From NCBI RefSeq assembly GCF_018873765.1, contig NC_057921.1, positions 66,143,557 through 66,207,556 of the forward strand: a stretch of DNA of 64,000 nt. Direction: 5' to 3'. Source of the DNA: Telopea speciosissima. Taxonomy: Eukaryota; Streptophyta; Magnoliopsida; Proteales; Proteaceae. Numbering within the stretch: position 1 is the first letter of the stretch; each line of letters opens with the position of its first letter. The notes beneath the pieces are model-generated. The model was not told the DNA's origin, made no database searches, and was given only the letters and a program-made list of their open reading frames with translations. Of this stretch, positions 12,901 to 26,841 are shown piece after piece. The position numbers and the translations under genes were made by a program.

Positions 12901-15900
12901 AATCCCAATTTTAGTATATTGTTCCCCAAAGTAAATACATTTAGTGCCTCAAATTTGATATTCATCTGACAAGTCAGGAGTTAAATCGGTTTTATTTTAG
13001 TTGCTATTTTCTGTCAAAGACTTTCTATTTCTTTTGTGTCATTATAGCAGATCCCACCCTTGGATCTTTTGTTTTCGGAGGGACATACCCTAGTAAAAGG
13101 AACATCTGATTCAAATTTCAGCCCCAACTGACCATTGAATGTTGTTTTATTCAACTTTTACTATTCTGCCATATTGTATTCTGTTATAGGATTATTGTGT
13201 TTCTGTCCTGCGGGTTTGTGTTCTATACCTTATCTTCCCTACCCTAGAACACATCAATCATTGTATATGGGTCCTTATCCTTTGACTAGTCCCTTCTGAG
13301 TATTGGCTTTGGTCACTTTGTGGTTGCTGTTGTTCTCTTAGCTATCTTTCGCTAATAAAGATGTCTTCACACTCGTGTAAAGTTGAATGTCCAATACCCA
13401 TGACCATAGACTACCTTCTCCCCACATGCACATAATTGAAACTGGATACATCAGAGGCTGAAATATCAACTGAAGGAGAAAATGAGAATATGCTGCCACC
13501 AAGTTCAAGCCCATGATATATTTCACACGGGTGGTTTCTGGATGACCCGAGTCAGCTGACATGAAAAGCCAAAGTTCAAGAGTTGTGTGGTTTTTATTGA
13601 AATAGGGATGGCCAAACATGCATTATTCTATGTTGGAGGACGAAGTAAACATGGATGAACAATCTGTAGGCAAACCTAGTGTGGAATTCTAACCAAGTGA
13701 TTTGAGGGTGTACACATATCCTTGTGGAAGGTTCCTCCTATAGCAGTGGTTTGGAACTAGGACCTATCAAAAAAGGTATGAGGTCCATATCTTAAAAAAG
13801 TGAAGCTTGACAAAGCCTTGAACCTTCGAATAAACAATTAAGGCTACAAAGAGGCTGGTGGTATGAGGCTCATATTGAAGACCATAAATTTACATTACAC
13901 TCATGTCAAACTTGTGAATATCCTATGCACAGATGCACTACACATTATACTTGGAATTCAAGCATCAAAATAAATTGGATACTACAACAATCAACAGCAT
14001 AATTAGTCCTCGTTTAAGGTTTTCTTACAGGATTTGGCAGATAGGTCCCGGTACCACCACGATATCTAGGGACTTCATCACCATAACGCTGATAAACACC
14101 AGCAGGCCTAATTGAGCCAGGTTGTAGTGGTGCAACTGGAACAAGACGAGGGCCATAATTCATGAGCTGCGAGACAAGGTTCACATTTGCAGATAGAGGT
14201 CTTCCAGGACCATCCCATGGGAAATGGCCTTGTAAATACAGAGGTGGCACCATCACAGGTGAAGGATAAATTAGAGGTCCATGATACCGTGGGTTCTGGC
14301 AGAACCGTCCATACTGCAGATTTTGCCAATGGCTAGCAAAGTCACTGTTAAGAATGTCGGGCTTGTGCTCCTCAGTAGGCCCCCCAAAATCAGCACCCTT
14401 CATCGAATTAGAACTACTGAAGATCTCTGAATGATCAAGGCTCTCAGCTGAATCAAAGTTTTGATCAGACTGGTTTGTACGGCTGCTATCCAGGCTGTCC
14501 TCCCTATCAAAATGGCTTGTGGATGCATCACTATTGCCTGTCTCTGTTGGGAAATTGTACACTGGAAGCATTGTGAGGAATGGAACCGGAGGTCCTGTTG
14601 GATAAAATGCAAAGGGTACCATCCCTGAATTATCGATAGCTCTCTGTCGAGATCCTGAACCCACAAGCATTGGGGCAATGGGCATCACTGAATCTGATTT
14701 ACTAATTTGTGCTGATTCATAGCCAGGTTGATGGTTTCGAACATGCGGAGAGGTCACAGATGTTGATCCGGTACTTCTTTCTGCAGTATCACTATTCATG
14801 GTTGACAGAGGAATCCATTCCCTGTTGTCGTCATTTAAATGACCAGAAACATGATCAACCGACGAACCCTCATTCTGCCACCCAATCTTTCCCTTCCCAT
14901 AACCAGTAGCTGGAACTGCAGAGGGAACTGGTTTCCTTCCACGCTTCTCTCTTGTTGACTTTGAGGCCTTCACAGATGATGCATCCCAAGAGCTTTCAGA
15001 AGCCTGTCTACTTCTTGAAGAACTATCCTGTGGAGAAGGTAAGAACCTCAAACTTGCATTTCTGTCGGTGGAGTACATCTCACTGCCTCTGTTTTGTTTG
15101 TACTGGAAACTATCAACATGATCTTCCTTTATCAACCCTCTGTTTTCTTTGAGAAACTTCTGTTGAGGTCTCACAGCACTGCCAGAGCTACTAACCCAAG
15201 AAGAAGGAATGAAGTCAAACCCTACAGATGTTGACTCTTGCTTTTCATCTGATGGAAGCATCTGGAAACTTGCACTATCAGCATCAAACCCTCTGGTTGA
15301 ACTTGCATCCTGCTCATTCCAGAAACCATGATCACCATCCTCCTGGCTCATTTCTGCCAAACCTGAGTTCTCATTACCAGTTTCAACTGTCTCCTCTGGA
15401 TTAAAAGTGAAGCCGACATTAGGGAAATAATGGGATAATTGTGAAGAAACCAGACCATGAGCAAATTGCATATTTGGGCCCCAGGGAGGCTCAATCAAGG
15501 GGATATTAGTTGGAACCATTCCAGCCAAATTTCTTTGAGCATAACCCATTGAAGCAAGAACAGAAGGTGAAATAGGAAGAGGTAGGTGAGCAGAAGAAAG
15601 ATTCATTGGCATCTGTACTTGTGCATTAAAACTATGAACCCTGGAAGACGCCATCATGTTCACAAGGTCTTGCTCTTCCTGATGCATCTCCATTGTCTCA
15701 GCAACAGATGAAAGCTCCTCACCCATGGTACCCAACCCAGCTTCATCATGGTAACTATTTGAAACACTGTTCGAATCCGCAGCAGCATCAAGGCTTTGAT
15801 GGGATGAGCTGTGCGGCAACAATGATGGATCCTCACTTGAAGATCTTGCACTATGACTTCCTGAACCTTCATCATCAAAGTTCTTCCTCCTACTACTGTT

Positions 15901-18900
15901 ATCCTGCCTCACAGAACTGATTAGGTTTTTCACAGTTTCTGGCACCCTGTTACGCCTTCCTCGTGTTGAAATTTCGATAGATGCATCTGTAAGCTCAGGA
16001 CTAGAATGTGTCCTCGCAAACTGATACCTTCCCTGCACTTCATTCACCAAATAATCTGCTCTAGAACTTCTCTGACTCTTCTCATTATGAACACTCTCAC
16101 TCCCAGTAATATTCCGTGCAATGTGATCGGAGATTCTTGAGCTGTTTAGGTTACCATAACTCTTTTGGCTTTGAGTATGAGAAACTGCAGACACATTACT
16201 GGTCCTAGACATGCCTTCCGTGGGGCGGGCACTTTGTTGAGAGGAGATTCCATCAAACGTGTTAATGGCCTCAGCCTCAGATTCGTGACCTGTCAGATTC
16301 TCACTCTTCTTCTTGCTGTTTGAATAGTTCCCTTGATTCTCAGACCCATCCATGCGATCTGGGTTTGATGGTCGCAAGCGCCATAAATCAGAACTTGGTG
16401 CGTCAGGGCGGTTACCACTTCCCTGTCTGTCCCATGTGTTCAAAAAGAACTGATTGACTTCAGCAATCAGGTTTTCTTTTGGACAATCAAGTAATCTGGC
16501 TAGCCTTTTAGCTCCAAATGCAAAGGCACTACGAATCCTAAAGAAATTACCTGAAGAGATTTCAAGAGAAAAATGTACAGTAACAACACAAGCAAAAAGA
16601 ATGCATTTAGTAGAGGAAAATAAATTAGAAACTGAGTAGATAAACATCACAACATGAGCATAAATCAAGCAAGTATGTATCCTAGTCGATAGATCAAGGT
16701 TTAAAAGCTCGAAATTGGGTATGAGATCTGTCTTCGTCGATTCCGGTTTGAATTGTCCCAGAATTGGACAGACTCGGCCTAACTCAGTCGGACTCAGTAA
16801 GTAAAGAATCCAGGTTGATTGGAATCAGCCGATTCCAATCCAATTATTAAACCTGCGGTAGATGCTCTAATTGCATGTTTTAATTTGTAGTTTTTGAGTT
16901 GAGAAACTGCTACTAAAGCCTGCTTGCAAGATCACTGTCATCAATCCATCCAATAATCACGTTATAAATGTTGTTTATTCATTATAGCATTCACCTAACA
17001 ATGACTATCCAGAAACTCTCCCAGACGTAATTTTACCAACAGAATTTGATAATAATATATATATATATATATATATTAAAAAAAAACGTCTACATGAAAT
17101 AGCACCCCCCCCCTTTCTTTCCTGGATTTAAGTTGGAAAATAAGCCACAACCAAGGTATCAATGTATATGTTCTTCTTTCATATTTAAACATAAAAGAGA
17201 AATAAAAAAAAAATTCAGTTATTCAATTTTGTTTTCCCATATGTTATTGATCCTGCTGCTATCGATCTCCCACTGGTTTTTCCTTGGTTTGAGTTCGAGT
17301 TTGCATCAGAATTTGTTCTAGGAACCTACTCCCTACATCAATAGTTACGAGGTGTTCAGATAAGCTTTTGAAAACACACACCCACAAACATAGAAAGAAG
17401 CAGCAGCAATGTTTCACTTCTGGAGCCCAAGATATCATTTCCACAAGTCATACACAACCTATGTTACTCGAAGGCATTCCAATACATTTTGAAAAACTGC
17501 AATGCTAAAAATGACACCACTTAGGCCACATTTTTCCCTTTCGTCTTCCGTCTCTGCTATGCTAATTCACTTGATGACATGGAAGCAAAACTCGACCGAA
17601 ACCTGTTGAAACCGCCGAGCCAACTCGGTTTCGCCAAGTTCCGAGACGAGTTGGGGGGAGAACTTAAAAAATCCACTAATTCGACCCGGTTTTGGCCTGG
17701 TTTCGACCGAAACCGTCACGGTTGAAACCATAGTTGTCAAGGCGTCCAGCGCCTTGCCCTCGCCTTGAATTCTGGCGTCGCTTTGGTCGCCTAGATGACG
17801 TCTTGTCGCCTTGTTTTCCAACCCCTTCGACCGCCTTGAATCACCTAGGCGGCTTGTTCGAAACCTGGTCGAACCAGTCAAAACCAAGGACATAAAGTGA
17901 ACTTTGGAATGGACAGAAGCTTAAAACACCTCATTTCTCTTCAAAACTCAACAGAGGCTTCTCCAGTTTGGTGGCTTTAACTCAAGAGTCCATTTTTGAG
18001 GTGGATTTTTTCATTTTGGCTGCAATTTCTCCACAATCTTACTACATTAAGCTTGGTTTTGCATCTTCTTTTTCAATTTCATCACCTCTTGAAGAAGGTA
18101 ATAGTGTTTCAAACCCAAAAACTCATTTGTTTTGTACTTTTTTAGTAAATGTATGGTAGAATGCTTTCAATTTATTATGCAAGTTACAATGGCCTAATCT
18201 AAAACTCTACCGGAGTTTTTTTTTTTTTTTATAGTTGAATTATTTTTTAAATTTTCTGTTTATAAATGCCATTTTCCTACAACATTTATTTGAAATAAAT
18301 ATGTTTTATATATGTTGGATGATGATCAATTTAATATATGTAAGACACTGTTGGCCGGCTCCATATTCTTACACTCTCGGTGAGCCCTTCCCTAGATTGG
18401 GATATCTTGGAGAAATTGATGATGAAGCTTAACATTGGGCAGTAATGGACTATGAGACCAATTGGTCCCATAACATGTCATGGGATACGTATGTTGTGCA
18501 TTCGGAGGAACGGCTTCGCAATCTTTAATGGTACTCTGCTCGTGGATTAGACCCACCAAGAAACTCTGTATGGAATTGAAGAGGGGCAGTTTAATGTTTT
18601 ATTTGGATAATATGTATTATTCAGGGTTCAAGTACTTTAAAATTATGTGAACTAAGTATTTATAATACCACTTTAGTGTCTGTATCAGCGCGTACATTAG
18701 TAAACTTGGGTCAACAACCACAAGTACCATTTTGAGAGATGTTTTGATGAAAATAATTAACGGATTGTGTTTAAAATATCAAAAATAGGTTAGCTGCAAA
18801 AAATAAGACCTAAAAAAGCTGTTTTGGTGGTCGAAACCATGGTTTCCCCATCAATGGGAAAAAAATCCCTGGTTTCGACCGGTCTTGACCAAAACTCAGT

Positions 18901-21900
18901 TTTGGCCAGGTCGAAACCCGAGTTTTTTTTCCTTGCTTGATGAGGCTTATAGCATACAGTGGATCCTAAAGAGTTGATAGAAACAGACAAAACAAAATCA
19001 AGAATTTTGGTGCACGTTGACACAAAAAAGTACAATCTAAATTGCCAAAGTGAAATTGATTGTCCAGCATCTCGTAACCAATATCTCACAGAAAATAGGC
19101 AAATTTCACAGCTGGTATATCATGCAGGATTGAGCTCAGATTTTAATTACCTTTGCTGACACTACGTCCAAGATTGTTGTTTGTACGTAAAGGATCAATA
19201 ACATTGAAATGTTTGGAAACAAAGGGTTGGCCCTGGCTTTCTTGGCCGTTAGGGAAAACAGCATACACTGAGCTACAAGCATCAAGAAAACGCTTATTGA
19301 GCAACAGCTCTCCACCATCCTTTCGTGGAAGTTCCGCTGTAAGACATCCAAACAAAACAAGTACAGGTGAATTGGATGATATTTATAATGACATAACACC
19401 ATTAATAAGCAGAAGGAATAGTAAATATGATTGCATGATTCTATATACCTGCGGTATCTGGAAGTGAACTAACAGGCACTGGACCCCAGAGGCTCACACA
19501 AAAGTTATCCCAATCAAAATTACTGAAAAACTCCAGAAAACGATAGAGCACCTACAGATGCCAAGAGATTACTTTCAACTAGAAAGTTCCCAAATAAAAA
19601 GTGACGCAGAGATAAGGATAGTGAATCATTAGATTACCTCAAGAGGCCCAGTAAAGTTATTGTTGAAGACATTAAATATGTATAGAACCAATGTTTCAAG
19701 GGCATATGTGGAAATAAGTCCATGATGAGCACCCAATATGCGGCTCTCATAGTAACACCAAGCTTTAATCAATATAACGCTGCGTTTGAATAGATGATTT
19801 TCATTTATCAAATGGTCAACCTGTACGAGTGGGATATTTTTTAGAGGAGCATACAATCAAATAATCAATGTTCATTGATTCAAAGATGTTTAGGAGCCAC
19901 ATGTTCAGAACATCTCACCTCGTCAAGGAAGCAAAGGGTACATAATCCACCAAGCTGGTTAAAAGATATGTCTACAACAATATTTTCTACAAGGCATTTT
20001 ATTAACTTCACCTGAAAATGAAAGAAGAAAAAAAAAGGTAAAATTGAAATGCCAAATCAAAACTCATATAATGCTAAAAACCAAAGTAAAGATAAAAAAT
20101 TGCTAATCAAAATTCATATAATAGATAAATCAATGAAAATTTTCCTAAAGGACAGCAATTAATATACCTGAAAAACGAAAACCACATTGGGTGGTGGTTC
20201 GGAGAAAAGACAGCCAACATGGAAAATATTTTAACACAAATAAGGAGAGGAAAACAAGGGGAAAATGATTATCCAAAATTATCCTTCCACGGTGATGCAG
20301 AACCCAGGTCACAAAACCCTATTTAAGTTCGCTATGGCCCACCCGATTCACAAAAATCCAAGCACTAGAAGGGAATGGCAATTTTGTAGTAAACCAGAAT
20401 GTTTAAGGGGCAACTTGTTAGCTAAATAGGGAAATGAACAAGAAAGGAAATATTATTTATTGATCAAGGGCAGAATAGGCAATAACCACAAATAAAGGGC
20501 AAGGCAGAATAAAAATAAATGTAAGGGTAATAATGGAAAGAACTCAAAGAAGGAATAAAAAGGGAGGGGATCATTAAGTTGTTGAGTTTGTCTTCAACCT
20601 CCCGCTTTCTCAGCCACATACAAAACCAGAGAATCCAGCGGAAACCCAATATCATTCAAGGTGAGATATTTCACTCAAGCTAATGTGGTTCGAGCTGAAA
20701 GTTTGGGAGAATAATCCATACTGGACTCTCTTAAAAGCACCTAGTAACAATCCCAACTAAGTACCAAACAAAAAATCAAAGCCTGCGGAACCAGAAGTGG
20801 CAGTAACTGTAGAATCAGCCTGGTTTGAAGGTTTGTAACTCACAACTGAAGAGTCTTTGGAAATAAAGCTCCAGGGTTTAGTTCGCCTATGGGTAGGCAA
20901 CATACGCCCAGAATTGTAAATGGGAAGGAGTAGTATTGATGGTGATCGATCCAATAGGAAGGGGGAGCAACTACTGCCCAGAACAGGGGATGTAGATATA
21001 AAACCAAATCGCAGGGAGAGGGAGAGAGAGAGAGAGAGAAGGGCGCACAAAAGTAGGCCATGCAGGCATTCAACTAAACTCAATTCATTCCATTATCAAT
21101 TCTACTCCCAGGATGGGGATTACATATAAAGAGAAATAAAAGACTCCTAAAATTAAAATCTAACCCTCAACTAGGAAACTAGGGGAATCTAAGCAATTAG
21201 GAAACTTAAAATCCTACGTATCTAACTCTAAGTAAAACTCCTAATTAAAATTACAAAGAATCCAAAAGTATAAATAAATAAAATCCTAAAAATATCCTAC
21301 CCAAACTAAAAGACTACATAACATTTTCCCAAATAAATAAAACTTCCTAAATATCCTACTGAACCAACCAACCATGGGTGGACCCGGTTCAACTTGATAT
21401 TGGCCACCAAACGGGTTCATAACGGCCCAAGGCAATGTTACTGCATCACACAGTGTATCAATATAGCAATCTCATAAAGTTCTAGCGGCTTTCCATTAGA
21501 AAGAATTCTCAACACCAGCCAAGGATAGTTGATTAAATTCAAGTACTCAACTCAGCAACTTTATAGGGCAGGCCTTGGTGGAATGGTAAGGTTGCTCCAT
21601 TGCGCCCTAGTGGTCGCAGGTTCAAGTCGAGAAACAGCCTCTCTGCAAAGCAATGGTAAGGCTGCGTACATTATGACCCTTTCTAGACCTCGCACTGGCA
21701 GGAGCCTCGTGCACTGGGTACACCCTTTACTCAACTCTGTAAATTTAAATTTTCTTTTCCTTTTCCAGGCAGGGGATTGTATTGCACAAGGAGACAGGGC
21801 TAAACCACACTGTGTTCACCTCAAGGGATGAACAAGCATAGGCAGTTTGCATCTCTAACAATATCATAGCGAAATAAACCACAAAAGCACTGAAAGGAGA

Positions 21901-24900
21901 AAGCCTAGCAGCCCTTGCCCACTAAAATCATAGAAATCTAAGCAAACGTATCTTCAAATACCTCTGTGTTCCTTCCCATGGCGCAATAAGATAGTGAGAA
22001 CAGTGTGTGTCAAATATGACAGTCCAGTTCCTACTAAGCAATAGCCCCCATTGGCAAAGGAACTGATGGTGCAATAAGGGATGACACAGGTGTGGTGGTA
22101 GGTATTAAACGTTTTTAGCTTGAGAGGGTATAGTTGTATTTTGACAGTTTTAACTCTTCTTTGGGATTAATTTATTCAGCATTTCAATTTATAAATCTAC
22201 TTTTGTTAAACTTAGCAATTGAAGAAAGGGATGTTTATAGAGCTAACCTTATCTTAACTCCATCTCCGTTCTTTAAGCCCAAAGTTTGATTTTGGTTTCA
22301 CTAAACAGGTCTATCAACTAACTACTTAACAAAGCCAAGATTTCTTAAATCCAAGGTGATGTCCGAGAGTTATGAACTATGGGAGTTTATTACCCCGTGA
22401 CAGGATTCATCTGTTTCAGAGTTTAAGACAAATTAGAAGTCTAACTATGAAAAGTATATACAGAGGTCTCTTGTACTAGTAAGGTATTCGAGCAAACTGT
22501 CTTCTTCATGTGATCTTTCTAAGTCCTTTATGTGTCATGCATAGAGAATTCATAACAGAATCCACACAAATGATCTGCCTCTTCAAGTTGCTACTTTTCT
22601 GAAATTTACCTTTAGCCATATCCATATTGCATAACTCATCTGAATAGACAGTCCAAAGAAGTAAACATCGACACAGGATTCAGACACAGCTACACATTTT
22701 TTTTAAAAACCAAAAAAAAACTGGTAGGATGATTAGCTACTAGAAAGATTGAATGAAATTTCGCTGAAATAGTGTACTGGGCATATTGCTGATAATAAAA
22801 AGAAATAAAACAAATAATGGGAGACGATCATAACTAAGAATCCTGAGATGATTGAATTACATATATGAGCTCACTGTGAACAAAAAATGGAAGAGACTAA
22901 GACATAGCGTTTGAAGAAATATAGGTAGTATGCGTGATTAAACGGACTTACTTCTGCCTGAATGTACTGAACTTCTTTTACACGGAATTCAGCATTCTCA
23001 CTCTTCTCTTCACTCTCAAGCATATCACGAACCTCATTAGCCCAGGTATCCTTCAAATTTTGATTCTTACTAAAGGCAGTCAAGTCAATGTCTCCATCTG
23101 GTAAATAGGTCTTGAGAGGTACAGACCCAAAGGTGAACACCTGCAGTAAATCAAGATAATTACAAGCTGGCAACAAGAAGATTGAGAATGAAAAAACTAA
23201 AGAAGCCTTAAAATACATATCCCAGGACAGTGACGCTCCAATATTTTAGAGAACTCTTAATAAACCTTCACATTTATTAGGTAAACTAGAAGTTCTTAGT
23301 AGACAGCCATCAATAACAGTCCCACCTTTCTAGGCTTCCAGCAGAAATAAAGAAGCAGAAGAACAAAAAGCAAAGTTTGACAGTTTTCATCCACAACCGA
23401 AGGTCCTAACAGAGTAAGCACAGATTTTTGAGAATTAAAGGGGAATAAACATTCACTTTTATGGTGTGACACCTTGCCCTAACTATTTTAAAGAGCCAGA
23501 GATCAATCCTACACTCCTACCTTGCAAAGCCAGGATATTAACTAAAATGCAACTTCTTGCACCTCATTGGAATCATAAGGTTATTATTTAAGGCTAGCAG
23601 AAGCCACTGATCTATATTGAGAATTTTCACGATCTTGACATTGAATTATTGTAAGTTTCCAGCAACAAAGTATTAATCAATTCACTCTGGTGGAAACAAA
23701 AGACTCCACTCTCTACTAACCAAATTTTGCCACGTTTGTTTTTCATGAATGCTCATAAAAAAAAAGGCAAGGGAAATAATACCATAATAAGAAGAGTAGC
23801 AGCAGTAGAAGGGCAGTGAATAGATAGCATCATCTAGAGTTTAGTAGAGTTAAGGAATCATGTCAATTTGTGATTTCAAACAGGTAAAACACAACCGACC
23901 TCAGTTGAAGACAAGAGCTTTCAAGTTTCCAGCTCTGACATCCTGACACTATGGGAATGGAGAAATTTTAGCAATCAGTTGTAAAGTGCATTTATTTTTT
24001 ATTGATTTAAAAATTTTACAACCTAGGTGCCTTTAATTACCATGGATCCCTAAGCTCTTAAACCAACACCGTAACAATCAGAGCAACTTGCCAACTAAGT
24101 GGGCCAGGCTACATGAATCCTGCTCCACTATCCATGACCCATATGGATAGAACCTACACATTACCTGTCCTTACAAGCATAAATAAAAGAAGGACAAAAA
24201 AGGCAAGGTGTGGAAATATATCATGTATCAATAATACCGAGTTATAGCAGTCCTAGGGAATTTGTTCGGTGTCTCAGAGTTGTAATCTTCTTAGTAATGA
24301 TTGTGACAGCTTTTACAGACCGCTCCCATGATTAAAGCATTACAAGTGTACCAGAATTGTTGCATTTGGCATGTTTACATGAGTCAGTCGGGAAAATCGC
24401 AAAGGCTAATACAAGAATGTATTAATTGCAGCTATTCTTTATCAAAGTTATGAGACAGCCTTTTCTATATGTGAAGGGAATCTAATATCATGTCGAGAAA
24501 TAGACACTGCACAGTCCCCCAATGCTCCAACTGGACCAACTCAATTTCAATTGTCATTACAAGCCTGCCGGCGGCGCTTATACCATATTAAAAATCACAG
24601 TTGATATAAATGTGACGATTAATAATGGTTACAGAATAACGATCACAGAGACATATCTGCATGTTATAAATCAGGAAACTAAGAAAACAAATGAAACAGT
24701 GGCCAACCTGACAAGAGAAACACTTCTTGATGAGTCGCTGCACGTAATCCGCAACAGCATTTCTTCGCTCTTCAGAAGGTGGGTTGGGCTGTATGCAGTC
24801 AATCAGCTCTGCAGTTCTCTCTTCAGCTTTAGACCATCTCTCCGGGTCAAGTAATCGAGTCATGGATGCCGTTTCATTTGACAAGAGGCCACTTGGCTGT

Positions 24901-24923
24901 GCCCAGCCACCATGATCGCCCAT
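9928..24923 (-). CDS. Nucleotidyltransferase / PAP-OAS1 substrate-binding domain protein, 1413 aa
   Basis: Nine exons join in one frame: 24708-24923, 22952-23140, 19919-20011, 19638-19820, 19449-19551, 19151-19336, 14029-16550, 10669-11273, 9928-10072; all introns are GT-AG and lengths sum to 1414 codons with the stop. The N-terminal 350 residues hold a polymerase-beta type nucleotidyltransferase fold: VFTFGSVPLKTYLPDGDIDL gives the GS signature (77-78) and the D-x-D pair (D89, D91); VVDISFNQ supplies the third Asp (D149). A PAP/OAS1-like helical domain follows (KRSVILIKAWCYYESRILG, HHGLISTYALETLVLYIFN). From about residue 370 on, the protein is Ser/Asn/Gln/Pro-rich and looks disordered, ending in a QLKDEDFPPLS segment. 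Family knowledge: Arabidopsis relatives (At3g51620/At3g61690 group) are annotated as nucleotidyltransferases without settled substrates. The catalytic triad suggests activity; the RNA target is unknown. Confidence 0.93.
11747..11860 (+). pseudogene. RNase H-like retroelement remnant in intron 7
   Basis: Within the 2.75-kb intron between exons 7 and 8 of the minus-strand gene, the plus strand reads AELKAILQKGVEISLPNGWK then DVIVEG, the typical core of plant LINE-derived RNase H-like domains. It lies in a 64-codon frame and has no flanking reverse transcriptase that I can see. It is a fragment unrelated to the host gene. Confidence 0.55.
17054..17076. repeat. (AT)n microsatellite
   Basis: An uninterrupted run of about eleven AT dinucleotides in intron 6 of the nucleotidyltransferase gene, followed by an A-rich tract. 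Confidence 0.85.
17580..18935. repeat. Unclassified insertion in intron 6 with a decayed reading frame
   Basis: Both margins are built from GGTTTCGACC/GGTCGAAACC words (17580-17730 and 18825-18925) not found elsewhere in this intron. Between them, the plus strand has a frame (about 18340-18560) reading YSYTLGEPFPRLGYLGEIDD, a stop, HWAVMDYETNWSHNMSWDTY, VVHSEERLRNL, then another stop. It looks like a pseudogenised transposon protein, but I do not recognise the family. Neither target duplication nor exact ends could be set. Confidence 0.35.
21568..21735 (+). mobile_element. Au-like SINE in intron 2
   Basis: A tRNA-derived short interspersed element. The A box TGGTGGAATGGTAAGG and B box GGTTCAAGTC of an internal Pol III promoter are followed by the diagnostic body motifs GAAACAGCCTCTCTGCAAAG, GGTAAGGCTGCGTACA, GACC and GTGCACTGGGTA of the plant Au SINE family. 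It sits in the intron between exons 2 and 3, antisense to the host gene. The T-rich bases after 21735 may be its tail. It is intact enough to be fairly young, with a few changes in the B-box half. Confidence 0.8.
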
Positions 24924-25804
24924 GCAATACTAACCCGTAGCTAACCCGTGCTGTCTAAAAGATTAAGTGAAAGAGGACGAGTGAAGGTGACAAAGAAACA
25001 GAGAGAGCACTAACAGTTTATTGCTTCAACGCTTTTGCGGACCAATGCGCTAGGTAAATCAACTCTACACCAATTTTCAAATGGAGAGGAGGGAACAATC
25101 TTCTTGTAATTATCTCAGATTCACAGTTAGCAGTGAAATTATTCAGCCTCAACACAACTCCCCAGCAACGTCAAAACTGAAAATGCAAATCAAAGTACAA
25201 GCGTCCACTGACCAAAAATCACCGTGATTAATAGTATCAAATGTTGGTGGGGTCTCTACAGAAGGAGATGATCAGAACCAGACCCTGCAAAAGCTTAGAC
25301 GTGATGTTTCAACAAGGAAAATCAAATGAACGTCAAGAGATATTATGTGGAGGTTAATCTTGCTACGTCTAGCATCAAACTTCTAATTCAACAATATCGA
25401 TGAACCCGCTAATCTCCGAACCCTAACCCTATTGGAGCAGCGTCCCACTATTCTTCTGGAACGCCACGAAAATGATCATAGGAAGATGAATAATTGAAAC
25501 GGAAACCCTAAAGTGAGATCAAAGGCCCTGTTTTATTCCTAGCCCGACAATCCAATCGAGCCAAAATGATCAAAACCTTGCCCACGACTCCTCCAAAGTT
25601 CAGCAAGAAAGGAAAACTAGAAATGGTGAGCAGTAAACCTTCGAACCCAATATTTCTTCAATGTCGACGAATCTTAACGGAAGCGATGGGTTTGTATCGA
25701 AGAACAAAGCTCGATTAACAAGAAGGTTACAGAGAGAAGGCGGCGAGAGAATAACAGAGCAGCAAGGAGGGAAAAGGGTGGGTGAGTCCACAACCAAATA
25801 TAAG
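24924..25804 (-). promoter_or_regulatory. Probable 5' leader and promoter of the nucleotidyltransferase gene
   Basis: On the minus strand a TTATATTT element (25797-25804) could place transcription start near 25770. A leader exon could end at 25639 before GTTTAC, and a pyrimidine-rich acceptor (TCTTTTAG) ends at 24955, just upstream of the ATG at 24923. This is inference from splice and promoter patterns only. No reading frame in the stretch is conserved in appearance. Confidence 0.3.
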
Positions 25805-26841
25805 GCAGGGCATGAGAGGGGGGTTGTGGAATTTTAGAAAGCCTAGCGAACACCGGGCGCTGACCTTCAGATACGTGAAATTGAAACCAATTGAAGCATT
25901 TCTGAATTAAGATTTCAGGCGATGGATCGGTATAGACTAGGGTTTCAATGAGCTTTAAGAGAAAGGTTTTGAAAAATATGAGAAATGTGAAAGAATCAGA
26001 TTAATGGGGGAGGAAAATAAAAACTGAAAAAGGAGAGAAAAGAAAAAATTGTTGAGAAAGGATAGAGAATGAGAGAGAGAGACACAGACAGAGACCAGAG
26101 AGGTGGAGAGAGAGAGAGAAAGAGACGCCAAGTATAGATACAGGAACGCTTGGATTGAGATCTTTCTTCCACGCTATTGGGAGAACGTCATGCCAAAGAT
26201 GATGTCGACGGCAATATATTCTAATCTAAGAGTAAGTGGCAAAGATGTACTTTCTGGAGTATAGAATTTGCTCTACATTATCATATCCCTTCTATTTATC
26301 GTGTTACGGTGTCGGGTGTTCTGCTATTCACCTTCGGCTGTCTAGCAAGGAGGGGTCAATCGTTATGGAATGGGCCAATTGGGTGTGGGTTAAATTGGAA
26401 ATGTTGTGGTTCGGGTGTCCCCTTCCGGTTTGGTTTTTCTTCAAATATTTAGGCTGCGTTTGGTAACGGTCTGAACAAAGAACGCCCGTTCTTGACTAGA
26501 AACGTTCTTTTGCGTTCTTGATCTAGAACGGCGTTCTAAGACCGAAAATGACCGTTTGGTAACGTTCTCAAGAACACTGTTCAGAACGAAAATGGTGTTT
26601 GGTAAAATCTGTTCTTTTCTATTTGATATTAATTATAATAATGCCATTTCTTTGTCAATTATACCAAAAAAAGACTTGTAAAATCCTTTTCTCTTACCAA
26701 CCTTAGCATAAAATTAAAATATCTCATTAACATAACCAAAGTAAGTATAAAAAGATGCCAAATTTCAAAGATGCCATTAAAATTAGGTTCTTGAGTGGAT
26801 TAGTGGCATAACTAACTATGCTATGAACAGTTGAATAAAGA

